Part shown: piece by piece, positions 13,801-28,591 of the stretch
Numbering within the stretch: position 1 is the first letter of the stretch
How the letters are laid out: each line of letters starts with the position of its first letter
NCBI RefSeq assembly: GCF_051622035.1
Contig: NC_135356.1
Location: forward strand, 992,001-1,056,000
DNA: 64,000 bases
Source: Arctopsyche grandis
Lineage: Eukaryota > Arthropoda > Insecta > Trichoptera > Hydropsychidae
Direction of reading: 5' to 3'
Translations under genes and position numbers: made by a program
Notes under the pieces: model-generated
Database searches by the model: none
What the model saw: the letters and a program-made list of their open reading frames with translations, nothing else
Told to the model about the DNA's origin: nothing

Positions 13801-15422
13801 AGTGCACGTAAACCCGTTACACTTTGCTCCATTTTTAAGGACATTGCATATCCAATCGTATCAAAAGAGAAAAAGAAAGTGACCTTTAAGGATTGGCTGA
13901 TTGCCCTTGTAGTAAATATCACAACAATAGGGCTACAGAATCTACTTTTAGCAGAAGAGATTCATTGTTATGTCGATAATTGTCCGATTTGAACGTTCGA
14001 CGATGACGTTTGTTTTCGTCAGAATATTTTTGTAGTTGCATACGTATAATTCAACTACAACGCTTCGTTTACTTGATTGGACTTGTCTATCTATGTATCG
14101 ATTTGGACTTATCTATCTTCGAAAAGTCGAAATTTAATTACAAAAATGGTGTACAAATACTGTCCCAAGTAAGCTTGAAGCCCAGACAGCTCCTTCGTTA
14201 TGGAGGCTATATAGATCGAAGCTTCCATCGACTAGATTCAAATATGTATTGAATCTATTGGAAACGTAAATAATACTCATGTGATAACTATGAACACAAT
14301 GAATTGGGTAACTTGCTACTATAGAGTTTGCACCCAGCTGCACTAATATTCCACTTTAGTGAAACTTACAGACATACATACATATGTATCATATATATTA
14401 ATTTATAATTTTTTGGCCCATTATATTTGAGGACGATCATACCATGTCATTAAATATCCTAAAATATCGTTCGACAACCCAGAGGTCAATGGAGTTGCGG
14501 GGGAGCAACGCGACCGAAAAGACAACTCGGTTTCGTTGAAACAGTTATTACTAGCATCAAAACGAAAGACGCACTAAATTAATAGTAAATCGCATATCAC
14601 ATTATAATTAAATGAGTACGACTAGAAAGTTTCAAGAGGAGAACAAGACAACGTCGACTTCATAACTCTGGAAAACTCCAGTATCCAGAGCAATTTTTAT
14701 GTCGTGATATCACCTGCATCGGATGTTTATAAGTCATGAAAACAGATGATGTCGAAACGACTCGCAGTATTGTTTTACACGAATGAGGACGACACGTATC
14801 CATTAAACTGAGAACGAGAGTACGTTTCAAGTTTAAAGATTGAAAATTGTCCGTTTTGTGGACGATTTATTCCATTTTTATTCATCTTGTAATGAAAAAC
14901 TCGAAGAAATGTAAACAGCTAACGTTTCTCTGGCTTGTTTCAATAATGGATCACTTTGAAATATTTGGAATCTATGGAATTTCACAGATCACGATTTGAT
15001 CAAGCGTGTACGCATATTTCAACAAGCGAGGAGACAGAGACACGAGTGCACGTAAACCCGTTACACTTTGCTCCATTTTTAAGGACATTGCATATCCAAT
15101 CGTATCAAAAGAGAAAAAGAAAGTGACCTTTAAGGATTGGCTGATTGCCCTTGTAGTAAATATCACAACAAAAGGGCTACAGAATCTACTTTTAGCAGAA
15201 GAGATTCATTGTTATGTCGATAATTGTCCGATTTGAACGTTCGACGATGACGTTTGTTTTCGTCAGATTATTTTTGTAGTTGCATACGTATAATTCAACT
15301 ACAACGCTTCGTTAACTTGATTGGACTTGTCTATTTATGTATCGCATTGGACTTATCTATCTCCGAATAGTCGAAATTTAATTACAAAAATGGTGTACAA
15401 ATACTGTCCCAAGTAAGCTTGA

Positions 15423-15547
15423 ATAAAAAATTGCAAGCTGGAATAAAAGCACATAAATGTAATCGGCCTGAGGTGCCGATCTTAGTGCTTTCATATAATG
15501 TATTTTATTAAATCATATACATACATGTACACCCCATATTATTAATT
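15423..15547. repeat. Short (125-bp) satellite cassette, first copy
   Basis: It replaces the 365-bp cassette between the same flanking words. It carries GGAATAAAAGCACATAAATG, a nested hairpin (15446-15491) and ATACATACATGTACACCCC. The other short-cassette monomers have it starting near 16427, 21158 and 23403. The copies near 16427 and 23403 share a G-to-A change in the hairpin loop. Confidence 0.92.
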
Positions 15548-18500
15548 TTATTACTAGCATCAAAACGAAAGACGCACTAAATTAATAGTAAATTGCATAT
15601 CACATTATAATTAAATGAGTACGAATAGAAAGTTTCAAGAGGAGAACAAGACAACGTCGACTTCATAACTCTGGAAAACTCCAGTATCCAGAGCAATTGG
15701 TATGTCGTGATATCACCTGCATCGGATGTTTATAAGTCATGAAAACAGGTGATGTCGAAACGACTCGCAGTATTGTTTTACACGAATGAGGATGACACGT
15801 ATCCATTAAACTGAGAACGAGAGTACGTTCTAAGTTTATAGATTGAAAATTGTCCGTTTTGTGGACGATTTATTCCATTTTGATTCATCTTGTAATGAAA
15901 AACTCGAAGAAATGTAAACAGCTAACGTTTCTCTGGCTTGTTTCAATAATGGATCACTTTGAAATATTTGGAATCTATGGAATTTCACAGATCACGATTT
16001 GATCAAGCTTGTACGCATATTTCAACAAGCGAGGAGACAGAGACACGAGTGCACGTAAACCAGTTACACTTTGCTCCATTTTTAAGGACATTGCATATCC
16101 AATCGTATCAAAAGAGAAAAAGAAAGTGACCTTTAAAGATTGGCTGATTGCCCTTGTAGTAAATATCACAACAATAGGGCTACAGAATCTACTTTTAGCA
16201 GAAGAGATTCATTGTTATGTCGATAATTGTCCGATATGAACGTTCGACGATGACGTTTGTTTTCGTCAGATTATTTTTGTAGTTGCATACGTATAATTCA
16301 ACTACAACGCTTCGTTAACTTGATTGGACTTGTCTATTTATGTATCGCATTGGACTTATCTATCTTCGAAAAGTCGAAATTTAATTACAAAAATGGTGTA
16401 CAAATACTGTCCCAAGTAAGCTTGAATAAAAAATTGCAAGCTGGAATAAAAGCACATAAATGTAATCGGCCTGAGATGCCGATCTTAGTGCTTTCATGTA
16501 ATGTATTTTATTAAATCATATACATACATGTACACCCCATATTATTAATTTTATTACTAGCATCAAAACGAAAGACGCACTAAATTAATAGTAAATTGCA
16601 TATCACATTATAATTAAATGAGAACGACTATAAAGTTTCTAGAGGAGAACAAGACAATGTCGACTTCATAACTCTGGAAAACTCCAGTATCCAGAGCAAT
16701 TAGTATGTCGTGATATCACCTGCATCGGATGTTTATAAGTCATGAAAACAGATGATGTCGAAACGACTCGCAGTATTGTTTTACACGAATGAGGACGACA
16801 CGTATCCATTAAACTGAGAACGAGAGTACGTTTCAAGTTTAAAGATTGAAAATTGTCCGTTTTTTGGACGATTTATTCAATTTTGATTCATCTTGTAATG
16901 AAAATCTCGAAGAAATATAAACAGCTAACGTTTCTCTGGCTTGTTTCAATAATGGATCACTTTGAAATATTTGGAATCTATGGAATTTCACAGATCACGA
17001 TTTGATCAAGCGTGTACGCATATTTCAACAAGCGAGGAGACAGAGACACGAGTGCACGTAAACCCGTTACACTTTGCTCCATTTTTAAGGACATTGCATA
17101 TCCAATCGTATCAAAAGAGAAAAAGAAAGTGACCTTTAAGGATTGGCTGATTGCCCTTGTAGTAAATATCACAACAATAGGGCTACAGAATCTACTTTTA
17201 GCAGAAGAGATTCATTGTTATGTCGATAATTGTCCGATTTGAACGTTCGACGATGACGTTTGTTTTCGTCAGATTATTTTTGTAGTTGCATACGTATAAT
17301 TCAACTACAACGCTTCGTTTACTTGATTGGACTTGTCTATCTATGTATCGATTTGGACTTATCTATCTTCGAAAAGTCGAAATTTAATTACAAAAATGGT
17401 GTAAAAATACTGTCCCAAGTAAGCTTGAAGCCCAGACAGCTCCTTCGTTATGGAGGCTATATAGATCGAAGCTTCCATCGACTAGATTCAAATATGTATT
17501 GAATCTATTGGAAACGTTAATAATACTCATGTGATAACTATGAACACAATGAATTGGGTAACTTGCTACTATAGAGTTTGCACCCAGCTGCACTAATATT
17601 CCACTTTAGTGAAACTTACAGACATACATACATATGTATGTATATATTTATTTATAATTTTTTGGCCCATTATATTTGAGGACGATCATACCATGTCATT
17701 AAATATCCTAAGATATCGTTCGACAACCCAGAGGACAATGGAGTTGCGGGGGAGCAACGCGACCGAAAAGACAACTCGGTTTCGTTGAAACAGTTATTAC
17801 TAGCATCAAAACGAAAGACGCACTAAATTAATAGTAAATCGCATATCACATTATAATTAAATGAGTACGACTAGAAAGTTTCAAGAGGAGAACAAGACAA
17901 CGTCGACTTCAAAACTCTGGAAAACTCCAGTATCCAGAGTAATTGGTATGTCGTGATATCACCTGCATCGGATGTTTATAAGTCATGAAAACAGGTGATG
18001 TCGAAACGACTCGCAGTATTGTTTTACACGAATGAGGACGACACGTATCCATTAAACTGAGAACGAGAGTACGTTTCAAGTTTAAAGATTGAAAATTGTC
18101 CGTTTTGTGGACGATTTATTCAATTTTGATTCATCTTGTAATGAAAAACTCGAAGAAATATAAACAGCTAACGTTTCTCTGGCTTGTTTCAATAATGGAT
18201 CACTTTGAAATATTTGGAATCTATGGAATTTCACAGATCACGATTTGATCAAGCTTGTACGCATATTTCAACAAGCGAGGAGACAGAGACACGAGTGCAC
18301 GTAAACCCGTTACACTTTGCTCCATTTTTAAGGACATTGCATATCCAATCGTATCAAAAGAGAAATAGAAAGTGACCTTTAAGGATTGGCTGATTGCCCT
18401 TGTAGTAACTATCACAACAATAGGGCTACAGAATCTACTTTTAGCAGAAGAGATTCATTGTTATGTCGATAATTGTCCGATTTGAACGTTCGACGATGAC

Positions 18501-21500
18501 GTTTGTTTTCGTCAGATTATTTTTGTAGTTGCATACGTATAATTCAACTACAACGCTTCGTTTACTTGATTGGACTTGTCTATCTATGTATCGATTTGGA
18601 CTTATCTATCTTCGAAAAGTCGAAATTTAATTACAAAAATGGTGTAAAAATACTGTCCCAAGTAAGCTTGAAGCCCAGACAGCTCCTTCGTTATGGAGGC
18701 TATATAGATCGAAGCTTCCATCGACTAGATTCAAATATGTATTGAATCTATTGGAAACGTTAATAATACTCATGTGATAACTATGAACACAATGAATTGG
18801 GTAACTTGCTACTATAGAGTTTGCACCCAGCTGCACTAATATTCCACTTTAGTGAAACTTACAGACATACATACATATGTATGTATATATTTATTTATAA
18901 TTTTTTGGCCCATTATATTTGAGGACGATCATACCATGTCATTAAATATCCTAAGATATCGTTCGACAACCCAGAGGACAATGGAGTTGCGGGGGAGCAA
19001 CGCGACCGAAAAGACAACTCGGTTTCGTTGAAACAGTTATTACTAGCATCAAAACGAAAGACGCACTAAATTAATAGTAAATCGCATATCACATTATAAT
19101 TAAATGAGTACGACTAGAAAGTTTCAAGAGGAGAACAAGACAACGTCGACTTCAAAACTCTGGAAAACTCCAGTATCCAGAGTAATTGGTATGTCGTGAT
19201 ATCACCTGCATCGGATGTTTATAAGTCATGAAAACAGGTGATGTCGAAACGACTCGCAGTATTGTTTTACACGAATGAGGACGACACGTATCCATTAAAC
19301 TGAGAACGAGAGTACGTTTCAAGTTTAAAGATTGAAAATTGTCCGTTTTGTGGACGATTTATTCAATTTTGATTCATCTTGTAATGAAAAACTCGAAGAA
19401 ATATAAACAGCTAACGTTTCTCTGGCTTGTTTCAATAATGGATCACTTTGAAATATTTGGAATCTATGGAATTTCACAGATCACGATTTGATCAAGCTTG
19501 TACGCATATTTCAACAAGCGAGGAGACAGAGACACGAGTGCACGTAAACCCGTTACACTTTGCTCCATTTTTAAGGACATTGCATATCCAATCGTATCAA
19601 AAGAGAAATAGAAAGTGACCTTTAAGGATTGGCTGATTGCCCTTGTAGTAAATATCACAACAATAGGGCTACAGAATCTACTTTTAGCAGAAGAGATTCA
19701 TTGTTATGTCGATAATTGTCCGATTTGAACGTTCGACGATGACGTTTGTTTTCGTCAGATTATTTTTGTAGTTGCATACGTATAATTCAACTACAACGCT
19801 TCGTTTACTTGATTGGACTTGTCTATCTATGTATCGATTTGGACTTATCTATCTTCGAAAAGTCGAAATTTAATTACAAAAATGGTGTACAAATACTGTC
19901 CCAAGTAAGCTTGAAGCCCAGACAGCTCCTTCGTTATGGAGGCTATATAGATCGAAGCTTCCATCGACTAGATTCAAATATGTATTGAATCTCTTGGAAA
20001 CGTAAATAATACTCATGTGATAACTATGAACACAATGAATTGGGTAACTTGCTACTATAGAGTTTGCACCCAGCTGCACTAATATTCCACTTTAGTGAAA
20101 CTTACAGACATACATACATATGTATGTATATATTAATTTATAATTTTTTGGCCCATTATATTTGAGGACGATCATACCATGTCATTAAATATCCTAAGAT
20201 ATCGTTCGACAACCCAGAGGTCAATGGAGTTGCGGGGGAGCAACGCGACCGAAAAGACAACTCGGTTTCGTTGAAACAGTTATTACTAGCATCAAAACGA
20301 AAGACGCACTAAATTAATAGTAAATCGCATATCACATTATAATTAAATGAGTACGACTAGAAAGTTTCAAGAGGAGAACAAGACAACGTCGACTTCATAA
20401 CTCTGGAAAACTCCAGTATCCAGAGCAATTGGTATGTCGTGATATCACCTGCATCGGATGTTCATAAGTCATGAAAACAGATGATGTCGAAACGACTCGC
20501 AGTATTGTTTTACACGAATGAGGACGACACGTATCCATTAAACTGAGAACGAGAGTACGTTTTAAGTTTAAAGATTGAAAATTGTCCGTTTTGTGGACGA
20601 TTGATTCCATTTTTATTCATCTTGTAATGAAAAACTCGAAGAAATGTAAACAGCTAACGTTTCTCTGGCTTGTTTCAATAATGGATCACTTTGAAATATT
20701 TGGAATCTATGGAATTTCACAGATCACGATTTGATCAAGCTTGTACGCATATTTCAACAAGCGAGGAGACAGAGACACGAGTGCACGTAAACCCGTTACA
20801 CTTTGCTCCATTTTTAAGGACATTGCATATCCAATCGTATCAAAAGAGAAAAAGAAAGTGACCTTTAAGGATTGGCTGATTGCCCTTGTAGTAAATATCA
20901 CAACAATAGGGCTAAAGAATCTACTTTTAGCAGAAGAGATTCATTGTTATGTCGATAATTGTCCGATTTGAACGTTCGACGATGACGTTTGTTTTCGTCA
21001 GATTATTTTTGTAGTTGCATACGTATAATTCAACTACAACGCTTCGTTAACTTGATTGGACTTGTCTATTTATGTATCGCATTGGACTTATCTATCTCCG
21101 AATAGTCGAAATTTAATTACAAAAATGGTGTACAAATACTGTCCCAAGTAAGCTTGAATAAAAAATTGCAAGCTGGAATAAAAGCACATAAATGTAATCG
21201 GCCTGAGGTGCCGATCTTAGTGCTTTCATGTAATGTATTTTATTAAATCATATACATACATGTACACCCCATATTATTAATTTTATTACTAGCATCAAAA
21301 CAAAAGACGCACTAAATTAATAGTAAATTGCATATCACATTATAATTAAATGAGTACGAATAGAAAGTTTCAAGAGGAGAACAAGACAACGTCGACTTCA
21401 TAACTCTGGAAAACTCCAGTATCCAGAGCAATTGGTATGTCGTGATATCACCTGCATCGGATGTTTATAAGTCATGAAAACAGGTGATGTCGAAACGACT

Positions 21501-24500
21501 CGCAGTATTGTTTTACACGAATGAGGATGACACGTATCCATTAAACTGAGAACGAGAGTACGTTCTAAGTTTAAAGATTGAAAATTGTCCGTTTTGTGGA
21601 CGATTTATTCCATTTTGATTCATCTTGTAATGAAAAACTCGAAGAAATGTAAACAGCTAACGTTTCTCTGGCTTGTTTCAATAATGGATCACTTTGAAAT
21701 ATTTGGAATCTATGGAATTTCACAGATCACGATTTGATCAAGCTTGTACGCATATTTCAACAAGCGTGGAGTCAGAGCCACGAGTGCACGTAAACCCGTT
21801 ACACTTTGCTCCATTTTTAAGGACATTGCATATCCAATCGTATCAAAAGAGAAAAAGAAAGTGACCTTTAAGGATTGGCTGATTGCCCTTGTAGTAAATA
21901 TCACAACAATAGGGCTACAGAATCTACTTTTAGCAGAAGAGATTCATTGTTATGTCGATAATTGTCCGATTTGAACGTTCGACGATGACGTTTGTTTTCG
22001 TCAGATTATTTTTGTAGTTGCATACGTATAATTCAACTACAACGCTTCGTTTACTTGATTGGACTTGTCTATCTATGTATCGATTTGGACTTATCTATCT
22101 TCGAAAAGTCGAAATTTAATTACAAAAATGGTGTAAAAATACTGTCCCAAGTAAGCTTGAAGCCCAGACAGCTCCTTCGTTATGGAGGCTATATAGATCG
22201 AAGCTTCCATCGACTAGATTCAAATATGTATTGAATCTATTGGAAACGTTAATAATACTCATGTGATAACTATGAACACAATGAATTGGGTAACTTGCTA
22301 CTATAGAGTTTGCACCCAGCTGCACTAATATTCCACTTTAGTGAAACTTACAGACATACATACATATGTATGTATATATTTATTTATAATTTTTTGGCCC
22401 ATTATATTTGAGGACGATCATACCATGTCATTAAATATCCTAAGATATCGTTCGACAACCCAGAGGACAATGGAGTTGCGGGGGAGCAACGCGACCGAAA
22501 AGACAACTCGGTTTCGTTGAAACAGTTATTACTAGCATCAAAACGAAAGACGCACTAAATTAATAGTAAATCGCATATCACATTATAATTAAATGAGTAC
22601 GACTAGAAAGTTTCAAGAGGAGAACAAGACAACGTCGACTTCAAAACTCTGGAAAACTCCAGTATCCAGAGTAATTGGTATGTCGTGATATCACCTGCAT
22701 CGGATGTTTATAAGTCATGAAAACAGGTGATGTCGAAACGACTCGCAGTATTGTTTTACACGAATGAGGACGACACGTATCCATTAAACTGAGAACGAGA
22801 GTACGTTTCAAGTTTAAAGATTGAAAATTGTCCGTTTTGTGGACGATTTATTCCATTTTGATTCATCTTGTAATGAAAAACTCGAAGAAATGTAAACAGC
22901 TAACGTTTCTCTGGCTTGTTTCAATAATGGATCACTTTGAAATATTTGGAATCTATGGAATTTCACAGATCACGATTTGATCAAGCTTGTACGCATATTT
23001 CAACAAGCGAGGAGACAGAGACACGAGTGCACGTAAACCCGTTACACTTTGCTCCATTTTTAAGGACATTGCATATCCAATCGTATCAAAAGAGAAAAAG
23101 AAAGTGACCTTTAAGGATTGGCTGATTGCCCTTGTAGTAAATATCACAACAATAGGGCTACAGAATCTACTTTTAGCAGAAGAGATTCATTGTTATGTCG
23201 ATAATTGTCCGATTTGAACGTTCGACGATGACGTTTGTTTTCGTCAGATTATTTTTGTAGTTGCATACGTATAATTCAACTACAACGCTTCGTTAACTTG
23301 ATTGGACTTGTCTATTTATGTATCGCATTGGACTTATCTATCTTCGAAAAGTCGAAATTTAATTACAAAAATGGTGTACAAATACTGTCTCAAGTAAGCT
23401 TGAATAAAAAATTGCAAGCTGGAATAAAAGCACATAAATGTAATCGGCCTGAGATGCCGATCTTAGTGCTTTCATGTAATGTATTTTATTAAATCATATA
23501 CATACATGTACACCCCATATTATTAATTTTATTACTAGCATCAAAACGAAAGACGCACTAAATTAATAGTAAATTGCATATCACATTATAATTAAATGAG
23601 AACGACTATAAAGTTTCTAGAGGAGAACAAGACAATGTCGACTTCATAACTCTGGAAAACTCCAGTATCCAGAGCAATTAGTATGTCGTGATATCACCTG
23701 CATCGGATGTTTATAAGTCATGAAAACAGATGATGTCGAAACGACTCGCAGTATTGTTTTACACGAATGAGGACGACACGTATCCATTAAACTGAGAACG
23801 AGAGTACGTTTCAAGTTTAAAGATTGAAAATTGTCCGTTTTTTGGACGATTTATTCAATTTTGATTCATCTTGTAATGAAAATCTCGAAGAAATATAAAC
23901 AGCTAACGTTTCTCTGGCTTGTTTCAATAATGGATCACTTTGAAATATTTGGAATCTATGGAATTTCACAGATCACGATTTGATCAAGCGTGTACGCATA
24001 TTTCAACAAGCGAGGAGACAGAGACACGAGTGCACGTAAACCCGTTACACTTTGCTCCATTTTTAAGGACATTGCATATCCAATCGTATCAAAAGAGAAA
24101 AAGAAAGTGACCTTTAAGGATTGGCTGATTGCCCTTGTAGTAAATATCACAACAATAGGGCTACAGAATCTACTTTTAGCAGAAGAGATTCATTGTTATG
24201 TCGATAATTGTCCGATTTGAACGTTCGACGATGACGTTTGTTTTCGTCAGATTATTTTTGTAGTTGCATACGTATAATTCAACTACAACGCTTCGTTTAC
24301 TTGATTGGACTTGTCTATCTATGTATCGATTTGGACTTATCTATCTTCGAAAAGTCGAAATTTAATTACAAAAATGGTGTAAAAATACTGTCCCAAGTAA
24401 GCTTGAAGCCCAGACAGCTCCTTCGTTATGGAGGCTATATAGATCGAAGCTTCCATCGACTAGATTCAAATATGTATTGAATCTATTGGAAACGTAAATA

Positions 24501-26870
24501 ATACTCATGTGATAACTATGAACACAATGAATTGGGTAACTTGCTACTATAGAGTTTGCACCCAGCTGCACTAATATTCCACTTTAGTGAAACTTACAGA
24601 CATACATACATATGTATGTATATATTTATTTATAATTTTTTGGCCCATTATATTTGAGGACGATCATACCATGTCATTAAATATCCTAAGATATCGTTCG
24701 ACAACCCAGAGGACAATGGAGTTGCGGGGGAGCAACGCGACCGAAAAGACAACTCGGTTTCGTTGAAACAGTTATTACTAGCATCAAAACGAAAGACGCA
24801 CTAAATTAATAGTAAATCGCATATCACATTATAATTAAATGAGTACGACTAGAAAGTTTCAAGAGGAGAACAAGACAACGTCGACTTCAAAACTCTGGAA
24901 AACTCCAGTATCCAGAGTAATTGGTATGTCGTGATATCACCTGCATCGGATGTTTATAAGTCATGAAAACAGGTGATGTCGAAACGACTCGCAGTATTGT
25001 TTTACACGAATGAGGACGACACGTATCCATTAAACTGAGAACGAGAGTACGTTTCAAGTTTAAAGATTGAAAATTGTCCGTTTTGTGGACGATTTATTCA
25101 ATTTTGATTCATCTTGTAATGAAAAACTCGAAGAAATATAAACAGCTAACGTTTCTCTGGCTTGTTTCAATAATGGATCACTTTGAAATATTTGGAATCT
25201 ATGGAATTTCACAGATCACGATTTGATCAAGCTTGTACGCATATTTCAACAAGCGAGGAGACAGAGACACGAGTGCACGTAAACCCGTTACACTTTGCTC
25301 CATTTTTAAGGACATTGCATATCCAATCGTATCAAAAGAGAAATAGAAAGTGACCTTTAAGGATTGGCTGATTGCCCTTGTAGTAAATATCACAACAATA
25401 GGGCTACAGAATCTACTTTTAGCAGAAGAGATTCATTGTTATGTCGATAATTGTCCGATTTGAACGTTCGACGATGACGTTTGTTTTCGTCAGATTATTT
25501 TTGTAGTTGCATACGTATAATTCAACTACAACGCTTCGTTTACTTGATTGGACTTGTCTACCTATGTATCGATTTGGACTTATCTATCTTCGAAAAGTCG
25601 AAATTTAATTACAAAAATGGTGTACAAATACTGTCCCAAGTAAGCTTGAAGCCCAGACAGCTCCTTCGTTATGGAGGCTATATAGATCGAAGCTTCCATC
25701 GACTAGATTCAAATATGTCTTGAATCTATTGGAAACGTAAATAATACTCATGTGATAACTATGAACACAATGAATTGGGTAACTTGCTACTATAGAGTTT
25801 GCACCCAGCTGCACTAATATTCCACTTTAGTGAAACTTACAGACATACATACATATGTATGTATATATTTATTTATAATTTTTTGGCCCATTATATTTGA
25901 GGACGATCATACCATGTCATTAAATATCCTAAGATATCGTTCGACAACCCAGAGGACAATGGAGTTGCGGGGGAGCAACGCGACCGAAAAGACAACTCGG
26001 TTTCGTTGAAACAGTTATTACTAGCATCAAAACGAAAGACGCACTAAATTAATAGTAAATCGCATATCACATTATAATTAAATGAGTACGACTAGAAAGT
26101 TTCAAGAGGAGAACAAGACAACGTCGACTTCAAAACTCTGGAAAACTCCAGTATCCAGAGTAATTGGTATGTCGTGATATCACCTGCATCGGATGTTTAT
26201 AAGTCATGAAAACAGGTGATGTCGAAACGACTCGCAGTATTGTTTTACACGAATGAGGATGACACGTATCCATTAAACTGAGAACGAGAGTACGTTTCAA
26301 GTTTAAAGATTGAAAATTGTCCGTTTTGTGGACGATTTATTCCATTTTGATTCATCTTGTAATGAAAAACTCGAAGAAATGTAAACAGCTAACGTTTCTC
26401 TGGCTTGTTTCAATAATGGATCACTTTGAAATATTTGGAATCTATGGAATTTCACAGATCACGATTTGATCAAGCTTGTACGCATATTTCAACAAGCGAG
26501 GAGACAGAGACACGAGTGCACGTAAACCCGTTACACTTTGCTCCATTTTTAAGGACATTGCATATCCAATCGTATCAAAAGAGAAAAAGAAAGTGACCTT
26601 TAAGGATTGGCTGATTGCCCTTGTAGTAAATATCACAACAATAGGGCTACAGAATCTACTTTTAGCAGAAGAGATTCATTGTTATGTCGATAATTGTCCG
26701 ATTTGAACGTTCGACGATGACGTTTGTTTTCGTCAGATTATTTTTGTAGTTGCATACGTATAATTCAACTACAACGCTTCGTTTACTTGATTGGACTTGT
26801 CTATCTATGTATCGATTTGGACTTTTCTATCATCAAAAAGTCGAAATTTAATTACATAAATGGTGTACAA

Positions 26871-26983
26871 TCAAATGACAATAAGACATTTTTAACTACA
26901 TCAGTAAAAAAATTAGTTGAATATATTTGTGAAAATGAAAATAATGATAAGGAACAATTTTTGGATGGAACACAATATTAATA
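26871..26983. repeat. Third (113-bp) cassette in the last full monomer
   Basis: The last monomer departs from the others after TGGTGTACAA and carries unrelated A-rich sequence, including AAATGACAATAAGACATTT. It rejoins the shared backbone at TTATTACTAGCATCAAAACG. The partial copy that follows (26984 to about 27330) is strongly diverged and marks the right edge of the array. Confidence 0.85.
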
Positions 26984-27330
26984 TTATTACTAGCATCAAA
27001 ACGAAAGATGCATTAAATAAATAGTAAATCGCACATCACATTATAATACAGTGAGAACGACTAGAATGTTTCGAGAGCAGAATATGACTACGTCAACTTT
27101 AAGTCTAGACACCTCCAATATCGAGAGCAATTATGATATCGTGACATCACCTTAGTATGTGCATTCGATGGTGATAACGATAAGTCATGATAACGCCGGA
27201 TGCCGATATTACTCGCAGTATTGTTTTATACGATTAAGAAAAAATACTATATACATTAACCGATTGAGAATTGAGTGTAAACCGGACATTTGATTATACA
27301 TATTTTGATTAATTTCATACAATGACAGAC

Positions 27331-28590
27331 AGTGTCTTTAAGAATTTGAAAGTTTACTCACAATTAACCACCAATGTTTAAAAATTAACGCAATCTTTTC
27401 GAAGAACGAAGTGATTCTATGTAAATCGAGATTGTATTCTGTATCCGAAGCTGCAGCTCCAAAGACAAAGAAGAGTTTGAGAGCACCAAGATCGAATTTG
27501 TGATTGAAACTTTTTTCTTTATTATACATAATAAGTATGTAGATACATATGTACATATTTACATAGATGAAAGTAAAATATATTATGCAATTCTTACATA
27601 CATTCAGGTTTTCTGTGACCTTACTATTTATGTATACACTAAACTATTGTCATTTAACTTTACATAGCATGATTTACTGATGAAGAACTCGTTATTGATT
27701 ATATATGTATGGGTATAGAATATATGGATGCACAAAGGCATTTTTTTCTATCCTTAATATTTGGTAGATTTACATAGATACATACTGACATCGAAAATAT
27801 GTATGTACACATCTAAGACAACTTGGTGACTTTCATAATTTGAAACTACATAAGTATATACACACATGTTTTAACACATGATACTTCTTGACTGTCATCG
27901 AATATTAGTTAAAACTACGCTTTTTTACAATGTTACAGCATACACACATATGTACATATATTCATTCATTGTAATAATGAGTAATGGAAAGAAATCATTC
28001 GTTGAAGTTTCTGCAACAGAAACTGTCCATTCATGTACGATCAACACATGGTAATTGGATTATTAGTCACATTGCGGTGGTCACAAAGACAATTTTTGCC
28101 ATTAAAATCGCGAATACACAATATTTGGCACTCAAGTTCTCGTTAGTATGATAGTTATCGTTAGTATGATGGACTTTTCGGCTGCCAGATGTTCCGTTTT
28201 AGAGATTTTAGTGACTTTGTGACCAGTAATCACCGAACCGGTACACACATATGTAGTGTTATGAGACATTTTAGCTAAATTTCTGGTTGACAAAATTGAA
28301 TCGACTCGCACACATGTAGAAATCATCCGATAACAATGAGGCATTCGAAAAATCACGATTAAAGAAATGACGAGAAATCTTGACTACCTTTTAAATGCGC
28401 TCGTTTTGTATTATGCAACATTTGATCTGCTTTTTTGAAGATGCGAAGAGTCTTAATTCTTCTAAACACGACAAGCTGCTTTCCATATTTAAAAAAATAT
28501 TTACTGTTATTGATTGACTCGGATACTGTATATAAAAAAAAAACAAGTATACATGTAATACATATATTTATAGTCAGTCTTAGTTTTTTA
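27331..28590. other. AT-rich stretch without a recognised gene
   Basis: I see no exon-like frame, RNA gene or terminal-repeat element here, only scattered TATGTA/TACATA runs. Short open frames (at most about 75 codons) resemble nothing known. Confidence 0.5.
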
Positions 28591-28591
28591 A

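Larger units (their letters stand above)
8416..27330. repeat. Satellite array of 1243/1003-bp monomers
   Basis: Sixteen tandem monomers can be aligned on the word GGAATTTCACAGATCACG, starting at 8760 and repeating every 1243, 1243, 1243, 1243, 1244, 1003, 1003, 1243, 1243, 1243, 1003, 1243, 1003, 1243 and 1243 bp. Copies differ by only a few percent in the centre and more at both edges, as expected when unequal exchange homogenises an array. Small open frames recur on both strands in each monomer. One, of 76 codons, is broken by the same A-to-T stop in three units (near 18366, 19609 and 25344), so there is no sign of protein selection. No homology to a known element is recognised. Confidence 0.97.

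Noticed and set aside
8756-26706. Repeated 64-85-codon open frames on both strands in each satellite monomer, as a tandem gene family
   Set aside because: They overlap on opposite strands, three units carry the same stop in the 76-codon frame, and conservation is equal in all frames, as expected from array homogenisation.
8416-27330. CRISPR-like array
   Set aside because: Unit length is over 1 kb with no unique spacers, and the genome is clearly eukaryotic.
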